Source of the DNA: Natrialba asiatica DSM 12278
GTDB taxonomy: Archaea; Halobacteriota; Halobacteria; Halobacteriales; Natrialbaceae
Direction of reading: 5' to 3'
DNA: 45,373 bases
Assembly: GCF_000337555.1 (NCBI RefSeq)
Contig: NZ_AOIO01000013.1
Location: 25,429 to 70,801 of the forward strand
Shown here: positions 1 to 9,016 of the stretch, piece after piece
Position numbering within the stretch: the stretch's first letter is position 1
How the letters are laid out: every line of letters starts with the position of its first letter
Translations under genes and position numbers: made by a program
The notes under the pieces: model-generated
Seen by the model: the letters and a program-made list of their open reading frames with translations, nothing else
What the model was told of the DNA's origin: nothing
Database searches by the model: none

Positions 1-1
1 T

Positions 2-274
2 GTCGCCCTCATCACGGGCGTGCTTAGCGCCGCCGCAGACCGAGGGCGGGCGGGACAGTGGCTGCTGAACGCCGTCGGCATCCTGGCCATCGCCGTCCTC
101 GTCTGGCTGACGACCACCGACGCGCTCGTACTCGAAGCCATCCCGTGGCTGCTCCTCGGTCTTGCCGCGGGAACCGCCGTCAATCGGCTCTACTTCGGCG
201 TCGTTCGACCGGTTCCAGCATTTCGACGCCGCGGATATGCCAGTGACGCTGCCGCCGATGACCGGTCACAATAA
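2..274 (+). CDS. C-terminal part of a membrane protein (5' end outside window)
   Basis: An open frame runs from the first bases of the window to the TAA at 272-274 without an upstream stop, so this is most likely the tail of a gene that begins outside. The visible 90 or so residues hold two hydrophobic segments (about 22-38 and 46-60 of the visible part) followed by a short charged Arg/Asp tail, which suggests a polytopic membrane protein with its C-terminus in the cytoplasm. A GTG at 20 could start a free-standing 84-residue protein, but the frame upstream is equally protein-like, so I prefer a truncated gene. I do not recognise the family. Confidence 0.5.
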   Translation, partial: VALITGVLSAAADRGRAGQWLLNAVGILAIAVLVWLTTTDALVLEAIPWLLLGLAAGTAVNRLYFGVVRPVPAFRRRGYASDAAADDRSQ

Positions 275-347
275 TACGGCAGCGCCGGAATCTCCACGCA
301 CCGCCGACAGTTTGAACTCGTTCCGTCACGGTCCGCGAACCGGTTCT

Positions 348-1301
348 CTACTCGGCCGTCGGTGCAGGGTGGAGGTACTGCTCGAGCGAGTTCACGACGA
401 GGTCGCGAAAGCGGTCGTAGTCGGCGTCGGTTGCAACCGACCCGTTCGGCGGCGCGTCGGTGAGGCCCTGCCCGTCACAGACCAGCGCGCCGCGGGCGAG
501 GTCGCCGTCGGTGGCGACCTCGAGGTGGTAGGCGTTCGTCTCGAGCACGGCGGGGTCGGCGATGGCGGCGATAACGAGCGCGTCGTGGATGGCGGCCGAT
601 TCGATGCCGTATTTCGCTAACCGGTCCTCGTCGTAGTAGGTGAGCCACTCCCGGATCGAGCGGCCGATCGGGTCGTCCTGCGGGAGCGAGTCGAGCAGGT
701 TCGGCGGGAGCGTGGCGGTTCTGGTCACGTCGAGACCGACGATCGTCGGCGAGAGGTCTTGCACGACGCGGGCCGCGGCGTGGGGGTCGGTGTGGAAGTT
801 GGCCTCGGCGAGCGGAGTCACGTTCCCCTGGCTGAACGCAGCGCCGCCCATGACGACGAGTTCGTCGAGCAGGTCGGGGAGGTCGGGTTCGAGCGCGAGC
901 GCGAGGGCGACGTTCGTCAGCGGCGCGATCGCGGCGAGGGCGAGCTCGCCCGCGTGCTCGCGCGCTTGCTCGACGATGAACTGCGCGGCGTGCGTGTCGA
1001 TGGGGGCGGTCGCGGCCGTCGGTTCGGGCAGATCGCCGAGGATGCCGCCGGGGCCGTGAATGTCCGTCGAAGTCCGGAGGTCGACGGTCAGCGGACGCGT
1101 TGCGCCCTTCGCGACGGGGATGTCGGTTCGGTCGACGAGTTCGAGAATCGCGCGGGCGTTGGCCGTCGTGTCGTCGACGGCGGCGTTCCCGTGGGCGGTC
1201 GAGAGGCCGACGACGTCGAGGTCGTCGCGGGCGAGTGCGGCCAAAATAGCGACGGCGTCGTCACAGCCGGGGTCGGTATCGAGCAACACTGGTCGGGACA
1301 T
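348..1301 (-). CDS. Nucleoside hydrolase (inosine-uridine preferring family)
   Basis: 317 residues, the normal size for ribonucleoside hydrolases that split the N-glycosidic bond of nucleosides into base plus ribose in salvage. The family signature is at the extreme N-terminus: DTDPGCDDA, with Asp8, Asp10, Asp14 and Asp15 where the Ca2+ and ribose ligands sit. The central hydrophobic stretch LALAAIAPLTNVALAL and a C-terminal HDAL motif (Asp ligand) also fit. The exact substrate cannot be told from sequence; haloarchaeal members are usually annotated only at family level. It is a single gene with its own TATA box (see 1326-1334), so the mRNA is probably leaderless. The lipoprotein gene upstream is on the same strand but separated by 70 bp. 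Confidence 0.9.
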   Translation of the reverse strand: MSRPVLLDTDPGCDDAVAILAALARDDLDVVGLSTAHGNAAVDDTTANARAILELVDRTDIPVAKGATRPLTVDLRTSTDIHGPGGILGDLPEPTAATAPIDTHAAQFIVEQAREHAGELALAAIAPLTNVALALALEPDLPDLLDELVVMGGAAFSQGNVTPLAEANFHTDPHAAARVVQDLSPTIVGLDVTRTATLPPNLLDSLPQDDPIGRSIREWLTYYDEDRLAKYGIESAAIHDALVIAAIADPAVLETNAYHLEVATDGDLARGALVCDGQGLTDAPPNGSVATDADYDRFRDLVVNSLEQYLHPAPTAE

Positions 1302-1325
1302 ACTGGAGAGGTCGGCACTGGGAAG

Positions 1326-1334
1326 GGATAAAAC
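1326..1334 (-). promoter_or_regulatory. TATA box for the nucleoside hydrolase gene
   Basis: The minus strand reads GTTTTATCC centred 28 bases before the ATG at 1301, the haloarchaeal spacing that puts transcription start at or next to the start codon. Confidence 0.5.
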
Positions 1335-1371
1335 GCCGGTCGCCCGCCGTCCGGAGGCGAGTTCAGGATGC

Positions 1372-2685
1372 TCACTCGGTCACGCTTCCGTCGGCGAGAA
1401 GGGCGGCCGTCTCTGGAATCCGGTCGAGCATCCCTCTCGCGAGCAGATACCGGGCGTACCCGTTCGCGAGTTCCCAGCGCCGTTCCTCGTCGGTGGCCGC
1501 CGAACGGCGTTCAAGATCCCGATCCCCGGCGGCGAGCAGGTCTCGGCTCTTCGAGAGGAACAGCCGTGCGAGCGGCTTCGGGTCGGTTTCGAGCCGGTTT
1601 TCGAGTCGGTCCAGCGCCTCCCGTTTGGCCTCGTCGATCGCGGCGGGATCGAGTTCGTCCGTCCCGTCGGTTTCGATGCGCTCGCGTTCGTCGCGCGCGG
1701 CTGCGAGCCGGAGCCAGGACAGCGCGAGCGTGACGGTACCGTGGACTTCGTATCCGTTCTCGACGTGTCTGCCGGCGGTACTGGTGGCCGATCGTCCGGC
1801 AGACGAACGCGAGTACAGCGCCGAGTGAACGTCGCGTCGATCGTCGGCGAACTCGTCGGTTTCGATGCGCGTCTCCCACTCCTGATAGTCGTCCCGGAGG
1901 TCGCGAATTCGTTCGTTCAGTTCGGCACGGCTTTCGGCCAGCGAGTCACGAACGTCGGAGCCGCCGGTATCTCGTTCGCGAAGCGCGTCGCGGTAGGCCT
2001 TCGCATCGCGAACGCGCAACCGACTCCGCTGGACGTCGCCGTACACCGTCGCGACCCGTTCGGCGCGGCTCGTTCGGCCGTGAGACTCGATATCCGTCTC
2101 TTGCCGGCGCGAGAGTCCCTGCTCAGCCTGTGACAGACTGTACTCGACGGACCGACCGTAGGCGAGGAACGTCTCGATATCGGCCGTCTCGTAGGTGAAC
2201 TGCTCTGTGACCGCTGCCGCCTCTTCGAGCCCGTCCGCGACGCCCGCGGTCGGATCGGCGTCGAACTCGTCGAGGCGCGACCGCGCGTACGCCTCCGCGG
2301 TCGCCGCCTGGGAGAGGTGATACCCCGCCGACTCGACCGTACTGACGACCGGCGGCTTCGACGGGAGTGCGTCGGCGAACTCGGCGGCGGTCTCGAGTTG
2401 CCGTTCGGTAATCGTAGTCCGCTCAGCAGGTTGTTCCATCCGGTCCCAGGCCGCGAGACCGGACGCGGCGTGATCGGCGATTTCGTCGGCGGTTTCCTCG
2501 AGAGACGCGGTCGTGGTTTCGACGGCCGGGGGAACGTCGGGAATCTCCCGTCGTCGAGTGCGACCGTACGCGGCTCGAGCCGGAAGTACGCTGAAGACGG
2601 TCGAACAGCCCGCCAGCGCGACCGTTCCGGCCGCCGCGGCTCCGGTGAGAAACGCTCTCCGAGAGGACGATGATGGGCGGCGCAT
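1372..2685 (-). CDS. Tat-exported lipoprotein, unknown function
   Basis: 437 residues. The N-terminus has a twin-arginine signal (SSRRAFLTG) running into a lipobox LAGC with Cys27, so the folded protein is probably exported by Tat and anchored by lipid on the outside of the membrane. The rest is strongly helical and charged, with many Glu/Arg heptad-like stretches (for example residues 200-290), and no enzyme motif I recognise. Homologous helical lipoproteins exist in haloarchaea but without known role. It is divergent from truA, with about 100 bp between the starts. The ATG at 2685 is the only start that keeps the RR signal intact. Confidence 0.75.
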   Translation of the reverse strand: MRRPSSSSRRAFLTGAAAAGTVALAGCSTVFSVLPARAAYGRTRRREIPDVPPAVETTTASLEETADEIADHAASGLAAWDRMEQPAERTTITERQLETAAEFADALPSKPPVVSTVESAGYHLSQAATAEAYARSRLDEFDADPTAGVADGLEEAAAVTEQFTYETADIETFLAYGRSVEYSLSQAEQGLSRRQETDIESHGRTSRAERVATVYGDVQRSRLRVRDAKAYRDALRERDTGGSDVRDSLAESRAELNERIRDLRDDYQEWETRIETDEFADDRRDVHSALYSRSSAGRSATSTAGRHVENGYEVHGTVTLALSWLRLAAARDERERIETDGTDELDPAAIDEAKREALDRLENRLETDPKPLARLFLSKSRDLLAAGDRDLERRSAATDEERRWELANGYARYLLARGMLDRIPETAALLADGSVTE

Positions 2686-2786
2686 ACGCGTTCAAAAATC
2701 AGATTGGTTGAAATGTATTCCGGTCGTCGATCGCCTCGTAGTCGACGACGCTAACCCGCTCGAGCGGTTCACTCGACCTACCAGCG

Positions 2787-3650
2787 ATGCGCGCGTTTCG
2801 ACTCGCCTACGACGGCACCGCCTATCACGGCTTCCAGCGCCAGCCCGACGTGGCCACCGTCGAGGACGAACTCTTTGCCGCACTGGAATCGCTCTCCGTC
2901 CTCGCCACCGACGCCGACAAACCGGCCGGCTACGCCGCCGCCGGCCGCACCGACGCGGGCGTCTCCGCGCTCGCCCAGACGGTCGCGTTCGACGCTCCCG
3001 ACTGGCTCACCCCGCGGGCGTTGAACAGCGATCTCCCCGCGGACATCCGCGCCTGGGCGGCCGCCGACGCCCCCGACGAGTTCCACGCGACCCACCACGC
3101 GCGCCGCCGCGAGTACACCTACCAGTTGTACGCGCCGCCCGCGGACGACGCACCACGGCGGCCGGGCACCGCCGACAGCACCGCCAACCGCGACCGCGCC
3201 GTCGACGATGACCGATTCCGGCGCGCCTGTCACGTCCTCTCCGGCGATCACGACTTCCACAACCTCACGCCGGACGACCGCAACACGGAGCGGTCCCCGA
3301 CGCTCACCGCAACGCGGGACGCCGAGTTCATCGTCGTCACCGTCACCGCCGGCGGATTCGCTCGCGAACTCGTCCGTCGACTCGTCTCGCTGGCGCGGGC
3401 GGTCGGCACCGGCGACGCCTCGCTCGAGAAGGTCGAGCGCGCGCTCGGTCCCGAGCCGCTGCCCGGTCACAAGGGCATCGCCCCAGCACCGCCGGAGCCG
3501 CTCGTCCTGACCGACGTGCGCTATCCCGAACTCGAATTCGAGGTGGATTCGCAGGCGGCCGAGAGTGCGCGGGCAGTGTTCGAGACGAGACGGATCGAGC
3601 GACGCACCGGCTCGCGGGTGGCGCGAACCGTCGCGAACGGACTCCAGTAA
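2787..3650 (+). CDS. truA: tRNA pseudouridine(38-40) synthase TruA
   Basis: 287 residues. It isomerises uridines 38-40 in the tRNA anticodon stem-loop to pseudouridine. The N-terminus RLAYDGTAYHGFQRQP and the catalytic loop GRTDAGVSA (Asp56 as nucleophile) are the hallmarks of TruA, and the second half of the duplicated fold carries the expected SGDHDFHNLT and GGFARELVRRLV segments. Length matches archaeal TruA. Start: the ATG at 2787 gives a protein beginning directly with the first beta strand (MRAFRLAYDG). The next gene, a small membrane protein 80 bp downstream, has its own TATA box, so co-transcription is not required. Confidence 0.95.
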   Translation: MRAFRLAYDGTAYHGFQRQPDVATVEDELFAALESLSVLATDADKPAGYAAAGRTDAGVSALAQTVAFDAPDWLTPRALNSDLPADIRAWAAADAPDEFHATHHARRREYTYQLYAPPADDAPRRPGTADSTANRDRAVDDDRFRRACHVLSGDHDFHNLTPDDRNTERSPTLTATRDAEFIVVTVTAGGFARELVRRLVSLARAVGTGDASLEKVERALGPEPLPGHKGIAPAPPEPLVLTDVRYPELEFEVDSQAAESARAVFETRRIERRTGSRVARTVANGLQ

Positions 3651-3700
3651 TCCGGAATTTTCGCGTCGCCGAGGCCGACGAGACCGGCGGACGACGCATC

Positions 3701-3709
3701 CTTTTTACG
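3701..3709 (+). promoter_or_regulatory. TATA box for the small membrane protein gene
   Basis: CTTTTTACG lies 22-30 bases before the ATG at 3731 in a GC-rich context, consistent with a leaderless transcript. Confidence 0.45.
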
Positions 3710-3730
3710 CCGCGGTTCACACGTCGGATT

Positions 3731-3976
3731 ATGGAACTCTCTCCGGAGGAGTACGGTGCGTACTGGCGGGCGTCGATTCGCGTTGCGGCCGGGATCGTGA
3801 TCGTCGCCCTCGGATCGCAGGCCGTGGTCGCGCCGCTGCTTTCCTACCCGAACCCGCCGGCGGTTGCGCTCGGCGTTCTCCTGTTCATCGGGATCGTCTT
3901 CATCGGCTGTTTTCTCGCGATGTTAGGCGTTGCGCGCGCCGTCCGGACCGCCGTCGATGTCGAACTCCGCGGGTAA
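3731..3976 (+). CDS. Small two-helix membrane protein, unknown function
   Basis: 81 residues: a short acidic N-terminus (MELSPEEYGAYW), a first membrane helix at about 17-36, a short Pro/Asn turn (SYPNPP), a second helix at about 44-68, then a charged tail. Both ends are predicted to lie on the same, cytoplasmic side. The GC pattern at third positions and the well-placed TATA box support a real gene. Similar small proteins are common in haloarchaea as uncharacterised DUFs; no function can be given. It converges on the M28 peptidase gene, with 35 bp between the two stops. Confidence 0.65.
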   Translation: MELSPEEYGAYWRASIRVAAGIVIVALGSQAVVAPLLSYPNPPAVALGVLLFIGIVFIGCFLAMLGVARAVRTAVDVELRG

Positions 3977-4011
3977 CGATTCGTCCGTCGTCAGCGGTGA
4001 CCGGCGGCCGC

Positions 4012-5385
4012 TTACTTCCACCCAGTCGGCCAGATCGAGGCCGCACGCATCCCCGGCTCGTACGCCTGTCCCTCGAGGCGGTCGCGGAGGTCAGTCTCGT
4101 CGATCCGCGCGATCTCCGTCGTCGTCAACTCGCGCACCAGCAACGCCGTCAGGATGGCGTGTTCGCGCAGCGTTCGCGGGTCGACCTTGTCGCGAGTGTC
4201 GGCCGCCGTGTGTCCCCAGCCGCGGCCCCGCTCGCCACCCGCGGGCGGTTCGCTGTGGAGTTGAAGCGCGGGTACGCCGGCCCGTAGGAACGGCCAGTGG
4301 TCGCTGAACGGGTGCGGGTCCGGTTCGTGGACGATCGGCTGGCCGGCGTCGCTCGCGACCGCGTCCGCGAGCGCCTCGAGTTCACCCGAGCCGTGGGAAA
4401 ATGCCTGTAGGTCGCGGAACCGACCGGCACCGTCGACGTTGATGACGGCGCGGATCGACGCCGGCGACGGATGCAGGTCGTCCGCGAGCGCTTCCGCGCC
4501 GAGAAGTCCGATCTCCTCGCAGCCGACGCCGGCGATTCGGACCCGACAGTCGAGTTCGTCCGCGATGGCGGCGAGCATCGCCGTTGCGCCGACGACGGTA
4601 GCGATGCCGCAGCCGTTATCGAGCGCCCCCTCGCCGACGTCGTGGGCGTCGTAGTGAGCGAGGACGAGCACCGTCTCGTCGGTGGCGGGACCGAGGGTCC
4701 CGCGGACGTTCTGACTCGTGCCGGCGGTCGTCTCGGCGTCGACGCGAAGGCGAGCGTCCCGACCCCGATCCGCGTACTCGCGAAGCCAGTCGCCGGTCTC
4801 GGCGCTGACGCCGACGGCGGGAATCTCCGCTTCCCCGTCGAATCGGAGGGCTCCCGTCGGCGGCAGTTGTCCGGGGACGTGATTCGCGAAGACGAACCCC
4901 GCCGCCCCCGCCGCAACCGCGTGCCCGTACTTCTCCATCCGGTGGACGAACCGCTGCGAACCGGGCGTCGTCGTACTCGCGACCGCGATCGCGTCCTCCA
5001 GGTCCGCCGCCTCGATTTCGGCCGGCGTGCCGTAGCCGACGTCGACCAGCGGTCCCGCGAGTTCACCCGCCGGCGAGTACGGGAGTGCGACCGTCTCGAA
5101 CGCTCGCTCGCCCGACGGCCCCTCGGCGTCGACCGCGAGCGACGAGGTCCCCCGCTTCCAGTATCGCATCCCGAACTCGTCGAGCCGCGTGTTTTCGAGT
5201 CCGGCGGCGGCGAGCGCGTCGCGGACGAACTCGGCGGCGCGGCGTTCGCCGGGCGAGCCGCCCATCCGGGTCGGGAGTTCGGTCAGGTTCGTCAGCAGGT
5301 TCCAGGGCCGGTCGTCGATCCAGGCGCGGCCGATCGCGCGTTCGACCGGCGTCGATTCGGCCGGTCCGGGGTCGCGTTCGTCCAT
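4012..5385 (-). CDS. M28-family metallopeptidase (aminopeptidase-like)
   Basis: 457 residues from the ATG at 5385; a longer frame to 5481 exists but adds 32 residues unlike the family. M28 enzymes are co-catalytic two-zinc exopeptidases. The metal-site motifs appear in order: LAHYDAHD (His244, Asp246), ALDNGCG (bridging Asp near 257), the catalytic pair in GCEEIGLLGAEAL, INVDGAG (Asp), and a C-terminal GWGHTAADT (His). Residues about 90-200 form an inserted PA-type domain (AIAVASTTTPGS). There is no signal peptide, so it should act in the cytoplasm. It is divergent from pepF, so two peptide-degrading enzymes share a 117-bp promoter region. Substrate preference is not readable. Confidence 0.88.
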   Translation of the reverse strand: MDERDPGPAESTPVERAIGRAWIDDRPWNLLTNLTELPTRMGGSPGERRAAEFVRDALAAAGLENTRLDEFGMRYWKRGTSSLAVDAEGPSGERAFETVALPYSPAGELAGPLVDVGYGTPAEIEAADLEDAIAVASTTTPGSQRFVHRMEKYGHAVAAGAAGFVFANHVPGQLPPTGALRFDGEAEIPAVGVSAETGDWLREYADRGRDARLRVDAETTAGTSQNVRGTLGPATDETVLVLAHYDAHDVGEGALDNGCGIATVVGATAMLAAIADELDCRVRIAGVGCEEIGLLGAEALADDLHPSPASIRAVINVDGAGRFRDLQAFSHGSGELEALADAVASDAGQPIVHEPDPHPFSDHWPFLRAGVPALQLHSEPPAGGERGRGWGHTAADTRDKVDPRTLREHAILTALLVRELTTTEIARIDETDLRDRLEGQAYEPGMRAASIWPTGWK

Positions 5386-5502
5386 ACCGGGACATCCGTT
5401 CGAACTCACAAAAGCGCACGTGAGCGTACGGGACCGATCGAATCGAGGGTCCCGGATACGGGGTTCGATACCCTTTACCACCTTCGTTCCGAAACCGCGG
5501 CT

Positions 5503-7314
5503 ATGAGTTCCGTTCCGGAGCGGTCAGAGATCGATCAGGAGTACACCTGGGACCTAGAGAGCGTGTACGCGAGCGACGACGACTGGGAGGAGTCCTACGA
5601 AACGGTCGCCGAACGCGTCGAGGAATTACAGCACTACGAGGGGCAGGTGACCGACGACGCCGAGACGCTGCTGTCCGTCCTCGAGCTGCGCGATTCGATC
5701 ATGCGAGAGGTGTCGACGGTCGCGGCCTACGCCCGCATGCGCCGCGACGAGGATACGACCGATCAGCAGTACCAGGCGCTCGCGGCCCGCGCGCAGTCGC
5801 TTGCGGCCGACGCCCAGTCCGCGGCCTCCTTTATCGATCCCGAACTCCAGGAGCTGACCCGCGAAGCGTTCGACGAGTTGGTCGAAGCGGAACCGGAGCT
5901 GGCGACCTACGACCACTACGTCGACGACGTGCTTCGGATGAAGCCCCACACCCGCTCGGCGGAAGTCGAGGAACTGCTCGCGGACCTGAGCGAGGTCACG
6001 GGCGCGACCAGCGACGTCTACAATATGCTCTCGAACGCGGATATGACGTTTCCGACGGTCGAAGACGCCGCGGGTCAGCCCGTCGAGATCACCCAGAGCA
6101 ACTTCACGAACCTGCTCAAGCGACCCGACCGCGAGTTCCGCCGGCGCGTGTACGAGTCGTACTTCGACGAGTGGCAGTCGATGCGAAACACCGTGGCCAC
6201 GACCTATAAGAACAGCGTCAAGGCGGACGTCAAGACCGCACGAGCGCGCAACTACGAGACGGCGCGCGAGGCCGCACTCGACGGCCCGAACGTCCCCGTC
6301 GAGGTCTACGATACGCTCGTCGAGAGCGTCAACGACAACCTCGACAAACTCCACCGCCACACCGAACTCAAGCGCCGAGCCCTCGACGTCGACGATCTTC
6401 AGATGTGGGACCTCTACATGCCGTTGACCGGCGACGAGGGGCCAACTGTCGAGTACGATCAGGCCGCCGAGTACGTCGTCGACGCGCTCGAACCGCTCGG
6501 CGAGCCGTACCAGTCCCGGGTCGATGAGGGACTCGACTCGCGCTGGGTTGATGTCTACGAAAACGAGGGCAAACAGTCCGGAGCCTACTCCAGCGGCACC
6601 TACGACACGCAGCCGTTTATCCTGATGAACTACCAGGACGACATCTCCTCGATGTACACGCTGGCCCACGAACTCGGCCACTCGATGCACTCCCAGCTCA
6701 CGAAGGACGAACAGCCGTTCGTCTACTCGGGCTACGAGATCTTCGTCGCCGAGGTCGCAAGCACCGTCAACGAGGCCCTGCTCACGAACCACCTCCTCGA
6801 GACCGTCGACGACCCCGAGTTCAGAACGCACGTCCTGAACGAGTTCTTAGAGCGCGTCCGCTCGACGCTCTACCGGCAGACCCTCTTTGCGGAGTTCGAA
6901 CACGAAACCCACCGACTCGAGGAGGCGGGCGAACCGCTCACCCCGGACCGACTGGACGAACTCTACGGCGGACTCAAAGCAGAGTACTACGAGCCCGCGG
7001 TCGTCGACGACCGCATCGCCCGAGAGTGGATGCGCATTCCGCACTTCTACCGCGCGTTCTACGTCTACCAGTACGCGACCGGCATCTCGGCCGCGCTGGC
7101 CATCGTCGACGGAATTCTTCCCGATGGAGCCGGCGGCGAACCGGACCGCGACGCCGCCGCGTCCTACCGCGAGTTCCTCCGGCAGGGCTCGCGCGAGTAT
7201 CCGCTCGACCTCCTGCGGGTCGCCGGCGTCGATATGAGCAGTGCCGACCCGATCGATCGCGCGCTCTCGACCTACGGCGACCGACTCGACGAACTCGAAG
7301 CGCTGCTCGAGTAA
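5503..7314 (+). CDS. pepF: Oligoendopeptidase F (M3 family)
   Basis: 603 residues, the usual PepF length. This cytoplasmic zinc metallopeptidase trims oligopeptides, such as proteasome products. The zinc motif HELGH is at residues 389-393 in LAHELGHSMHSQL, followed about 25 residues later by the third ligand region (EIFVAEVASTVNEALL, Glu). The N-terminal half (EYTWDLESVYASDDDWE) is typical of PepF. Start: the ATG at 5503 gives MSSVPERSEIDQ, matching the family N-terminus. The same frame is open far upstream to about 4471, but that part is antisense to the M28 gene and is a GC-rich shadow, not a fusion. Confidence 0.95.
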   Translation: MSSVPERSEIDQEYTWDLESVYASDDDWEESYETVAERVEELQHYEGQVTDDAETLLSVLELRDSIMREVSTVAAYARMRRDEDTTDQQYQALAARAQSLAADAQSAASFIDPELQELTREAFDELVEAEPELATYDHYVDDVLRMKPHTRSAEVEELLADLSEVTGATSDVYNMLSNADMTFPTVEDAAGQPVEITQSNFTNLLKRPDREFRRRVYESYFDEWQSMRNTVATTYKNSVKADVKTARARNYETAREAALDGPNVPVEVYDTLVESVNDNLDKLHRHTELKRRALDVDDLQMWDLYMPLTGDEGPTVEYDQAAEYVVDALEPLGEPYQSRVDEGLDSRWVDVYENEGKQSGAYSSGTYDTQPFILMNYQDDISSMYTLAHELGHSMHSQLTKDEQPFVYSGYEIFVAEVASTVNEALLTNHLLETVDDPEFRTHVLNEFLERVRSTLYRQTLFAEFEHETHRLEEAGEPLTPDRLDELYGGLKAEYYEPAVVDDRIAREWMRIPHFYRAFYVYQYATGISAALAIVDGILPDGAGGEPDRDAAASYREFLRQGSREYPLDLLRVAGVDMSSADPIDRALSTYGDRLDELEALLE

Positions 7315-7722
7315 CGATCCTTCGTCGGCCACTCGTGACTGCGCTCGCCAGTCGCGATCGAGTGAACGCTGGGCCGGCGTTACCGATCGAGAGACCGATC
7401 ACACGGACCGAACGCCGCGGAGCCGTTCGAGGACGCTATTCAGGCAACATGCTGCCGATCGAACTGCTTCTGACGCTTAGAGAACTCCGGCGTAACGAAT
7501 GAAACGATCGAGACGACCGATCCGACGGGAGCCGTTTCCCCATTCGATCGTATTCATCTCGAGTCACCCGTCTCGTCTCTTTCCGAGCGCTCACCGCTAT
7601 TGGGCGCCCCTTCCCGCTAGCCGACCAGCAAACGGTCGACCAGCCGACCACTCGCGACGTCCGAAAACCGTCCGCGACCCAAAGGCACATTTATCGTCGG
7701 GGACTTATCCGTGCACGTCAAG
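7315..7722. other. Intergenic region between pepF and pan with a hairpin
   Basis: 408 bases without a convincing gene. Close after the pepF stop is a two-part hairpin: CACTCG (7330-7335) pairs with CGAGTG (7359-7364), enclosing GACTG/CAGTC (7337-7341 and 7349-7353). It may mark the pepF transcript end, although no T-tract follows. The middle contains only short frames with no family resemblance. The right end carries the pan promoter. Confidence 0.4.
7688..7696 (+). promoter_or_regulatory. TATA box for pan
   Basis: The segment CATTTATCG lies 27-35 bases before the ATG at 7723, a standard haloarchaeal core promoter for a short-leader or leaderless mRNA. Confidence 0.5.
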
Positions 7723-8955
7723 ATGTCTCGAAGCCCGTCTCTCCCCGAACGACCTCACCGCGATATCGACCCCGATCTCCCCGACGACGAGCGGTTCGAG
7801 GCGCTTCGTGGACACTACACGGAACTCGTTGATGTCAACGCACAACTCGAAGAGCAACTCGAAGACACCGACGAGCGCCGCGAGGACCTTCGCGAGCGCG
7901 TCGACCCCGTCGAACGCGAAAACGAGACGCTCAAGAGTTCGTCGCTGTACATCGCGAGCGTCGAGGACGTCGTCGGCGACGGCGAGGTCGTCGTCAAGCA
8001 ACACGGCAACAACCAGGAAGTGCTCACCGAGGTCTCCCCGCGCATCGCAGAGCGCGTCGAAGCCGGCGACCGCGTCGCCGTCAACGATTCCTTTTCCATC
8101 CAGTCGATCCTCGATACCGAGACCGACGCGCGCGCACAGGCGATGGAGATCACCGACCGCCCCGCGGTCAGCTACGAGGACATCGGCGGCATCGACGACC
8201 AGATTCGGGAAGTCCGGGAAGCCGTCGAACAGCCGCTGACCCAACCCGAACGCTTCGAGGAAGTCGGTATCGACCCGCCGAGCGGCGTCCTGCTCCACGG
8301 CCCGCCCGGCACCGGGAAGACCATGCTCGCCAAGGCCGTCGCCAACCAGACCGACGCCACCTTCATCAAGATGGCCGGCTCCGAACTCGTGCGGAAGTTC
8401 ATCGGCGAGGGCTCGCGGCTCGTCCGCGACCTCTTCGAACTCGCCCGCGAGCGCGAACCGGCAATTATCTTCATCGACGAAATCGACGCGGTCGCGACCA
8501 CGCGAACCGAATCCAAGACCTCCGGTGACGCGGAAGTCCAGCGGACCATGATGCAACTTCTCTCCGAGATGGACGGCTTCGAGGCCCGCGGGGAAATCCG
8601 CATCATCGCCGCGACCAACCGCTTCGACATGCTCGATCGTGCGATCCTTCGTCCCGGTCGCTTCGACCGCCTGATCGAAGTGCCGGAACCGGATCGGGAC
8701 GGCCGCGAGCAAATTCTCAAGATTCACACGCGCGGCATGAACATCGCTGACGGGGTCGACTTCGCCGATCTGGCCGACGAGACCGGGGGCTACTCCGGTG
8801 CCGAAATCGAAAGCCTCGCTACCGAGGCAGGGATGTTCGCCATCCGACACGACCGCGACGAGGTCCACCACGAAGACTTCGTCGACGCCTTCGATAAGAT
8901 CGAGACGGGCGATTCGAGCGACGTTATCTCCTCTGCGGGCTACTTCTACCAGTAA
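7723..8955 (+). CDS. pan: Proteasome-activating nucleotidase (PAN, AAA+ ATPase)
   Basis: 410 residues. PAN forms a hexamer that unfolds proteins with ATP and feeds them to the 20S proteasome. Domains in order: an N-terminal coiled coil (about 25-72), an OB fold (about 75-140), then the AAA+ module with Walker A GPPGTGKT (193-200), Walker B IIFIDEID (248-255), sensor 1 AATNR, the arginine-finger region LRPGRFDR and a C-terminal helical lid. The chain ends in YFYQ, which supplies the HbYX docking motif (Phe-Tyr-Gln) that opens the proteasome gate. Start: the ATG at 7723 gives MSRSPSLPERP, the expected haloarchaeal N-terminus; an upstream in-frame GTG adds only four residues. Haloarchaea usually have two PANs, and which paralogue this is cannot be decided here. 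Confidence 0.95.
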   Translation: MSRSPSLPERPHRDIDPDLPDDERFEALRGHYTELVDVNAQLEEQLEDTDERREDLRERVDPVERENETLKSSSLYIASVEDVVGDGEVVVKQHGNNQEVLTEVSPRIAERVEAGDRVAVNDSFSIQSILDTETDARAQAMEITDRPAVSYEDIGGIDDQIREVREAVEQPLTQPERFEEVGIDPPSGVLLHGPPGTGKTMLAKAVANQTDATFIKMAGSELVRKFIGEGSRLVRDLFELAREREPAIIFIDEIDAVATTRTESKTSGDAEVQRTMMQLLSEMDGFEARGEIRIIAATNRFDMLDRAILRPGRFDRLIEVPEPDRDGREQILKIHTRGMNIADGVDFADLADETGGYSGAEIESLATEAGMFAIRHDRDEVHHEDFVDAFDKIETGDSSDVISSAGYFYQ

Positions 8956-9016
8956 CATCGGTATCGACGCCGGATCGCAAGTCCTTACGCCGCTCGTCGC
9001 TGATTCCACGATAGCA

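Noticed and set aside
4471..5502. N-terminal extension of pepF, giving 947 codons
   Set aside because: It is antisense to the M28 peptidase, and the PepF family N-terminus begins at 5503.
7436..7690. 84-codon minus-strand frame between pepF and pan
   Set aside because: It is Arg/Ser-rich, lacks a TATA box at the right spacing and covers the pan promoter side; it looks like chance.
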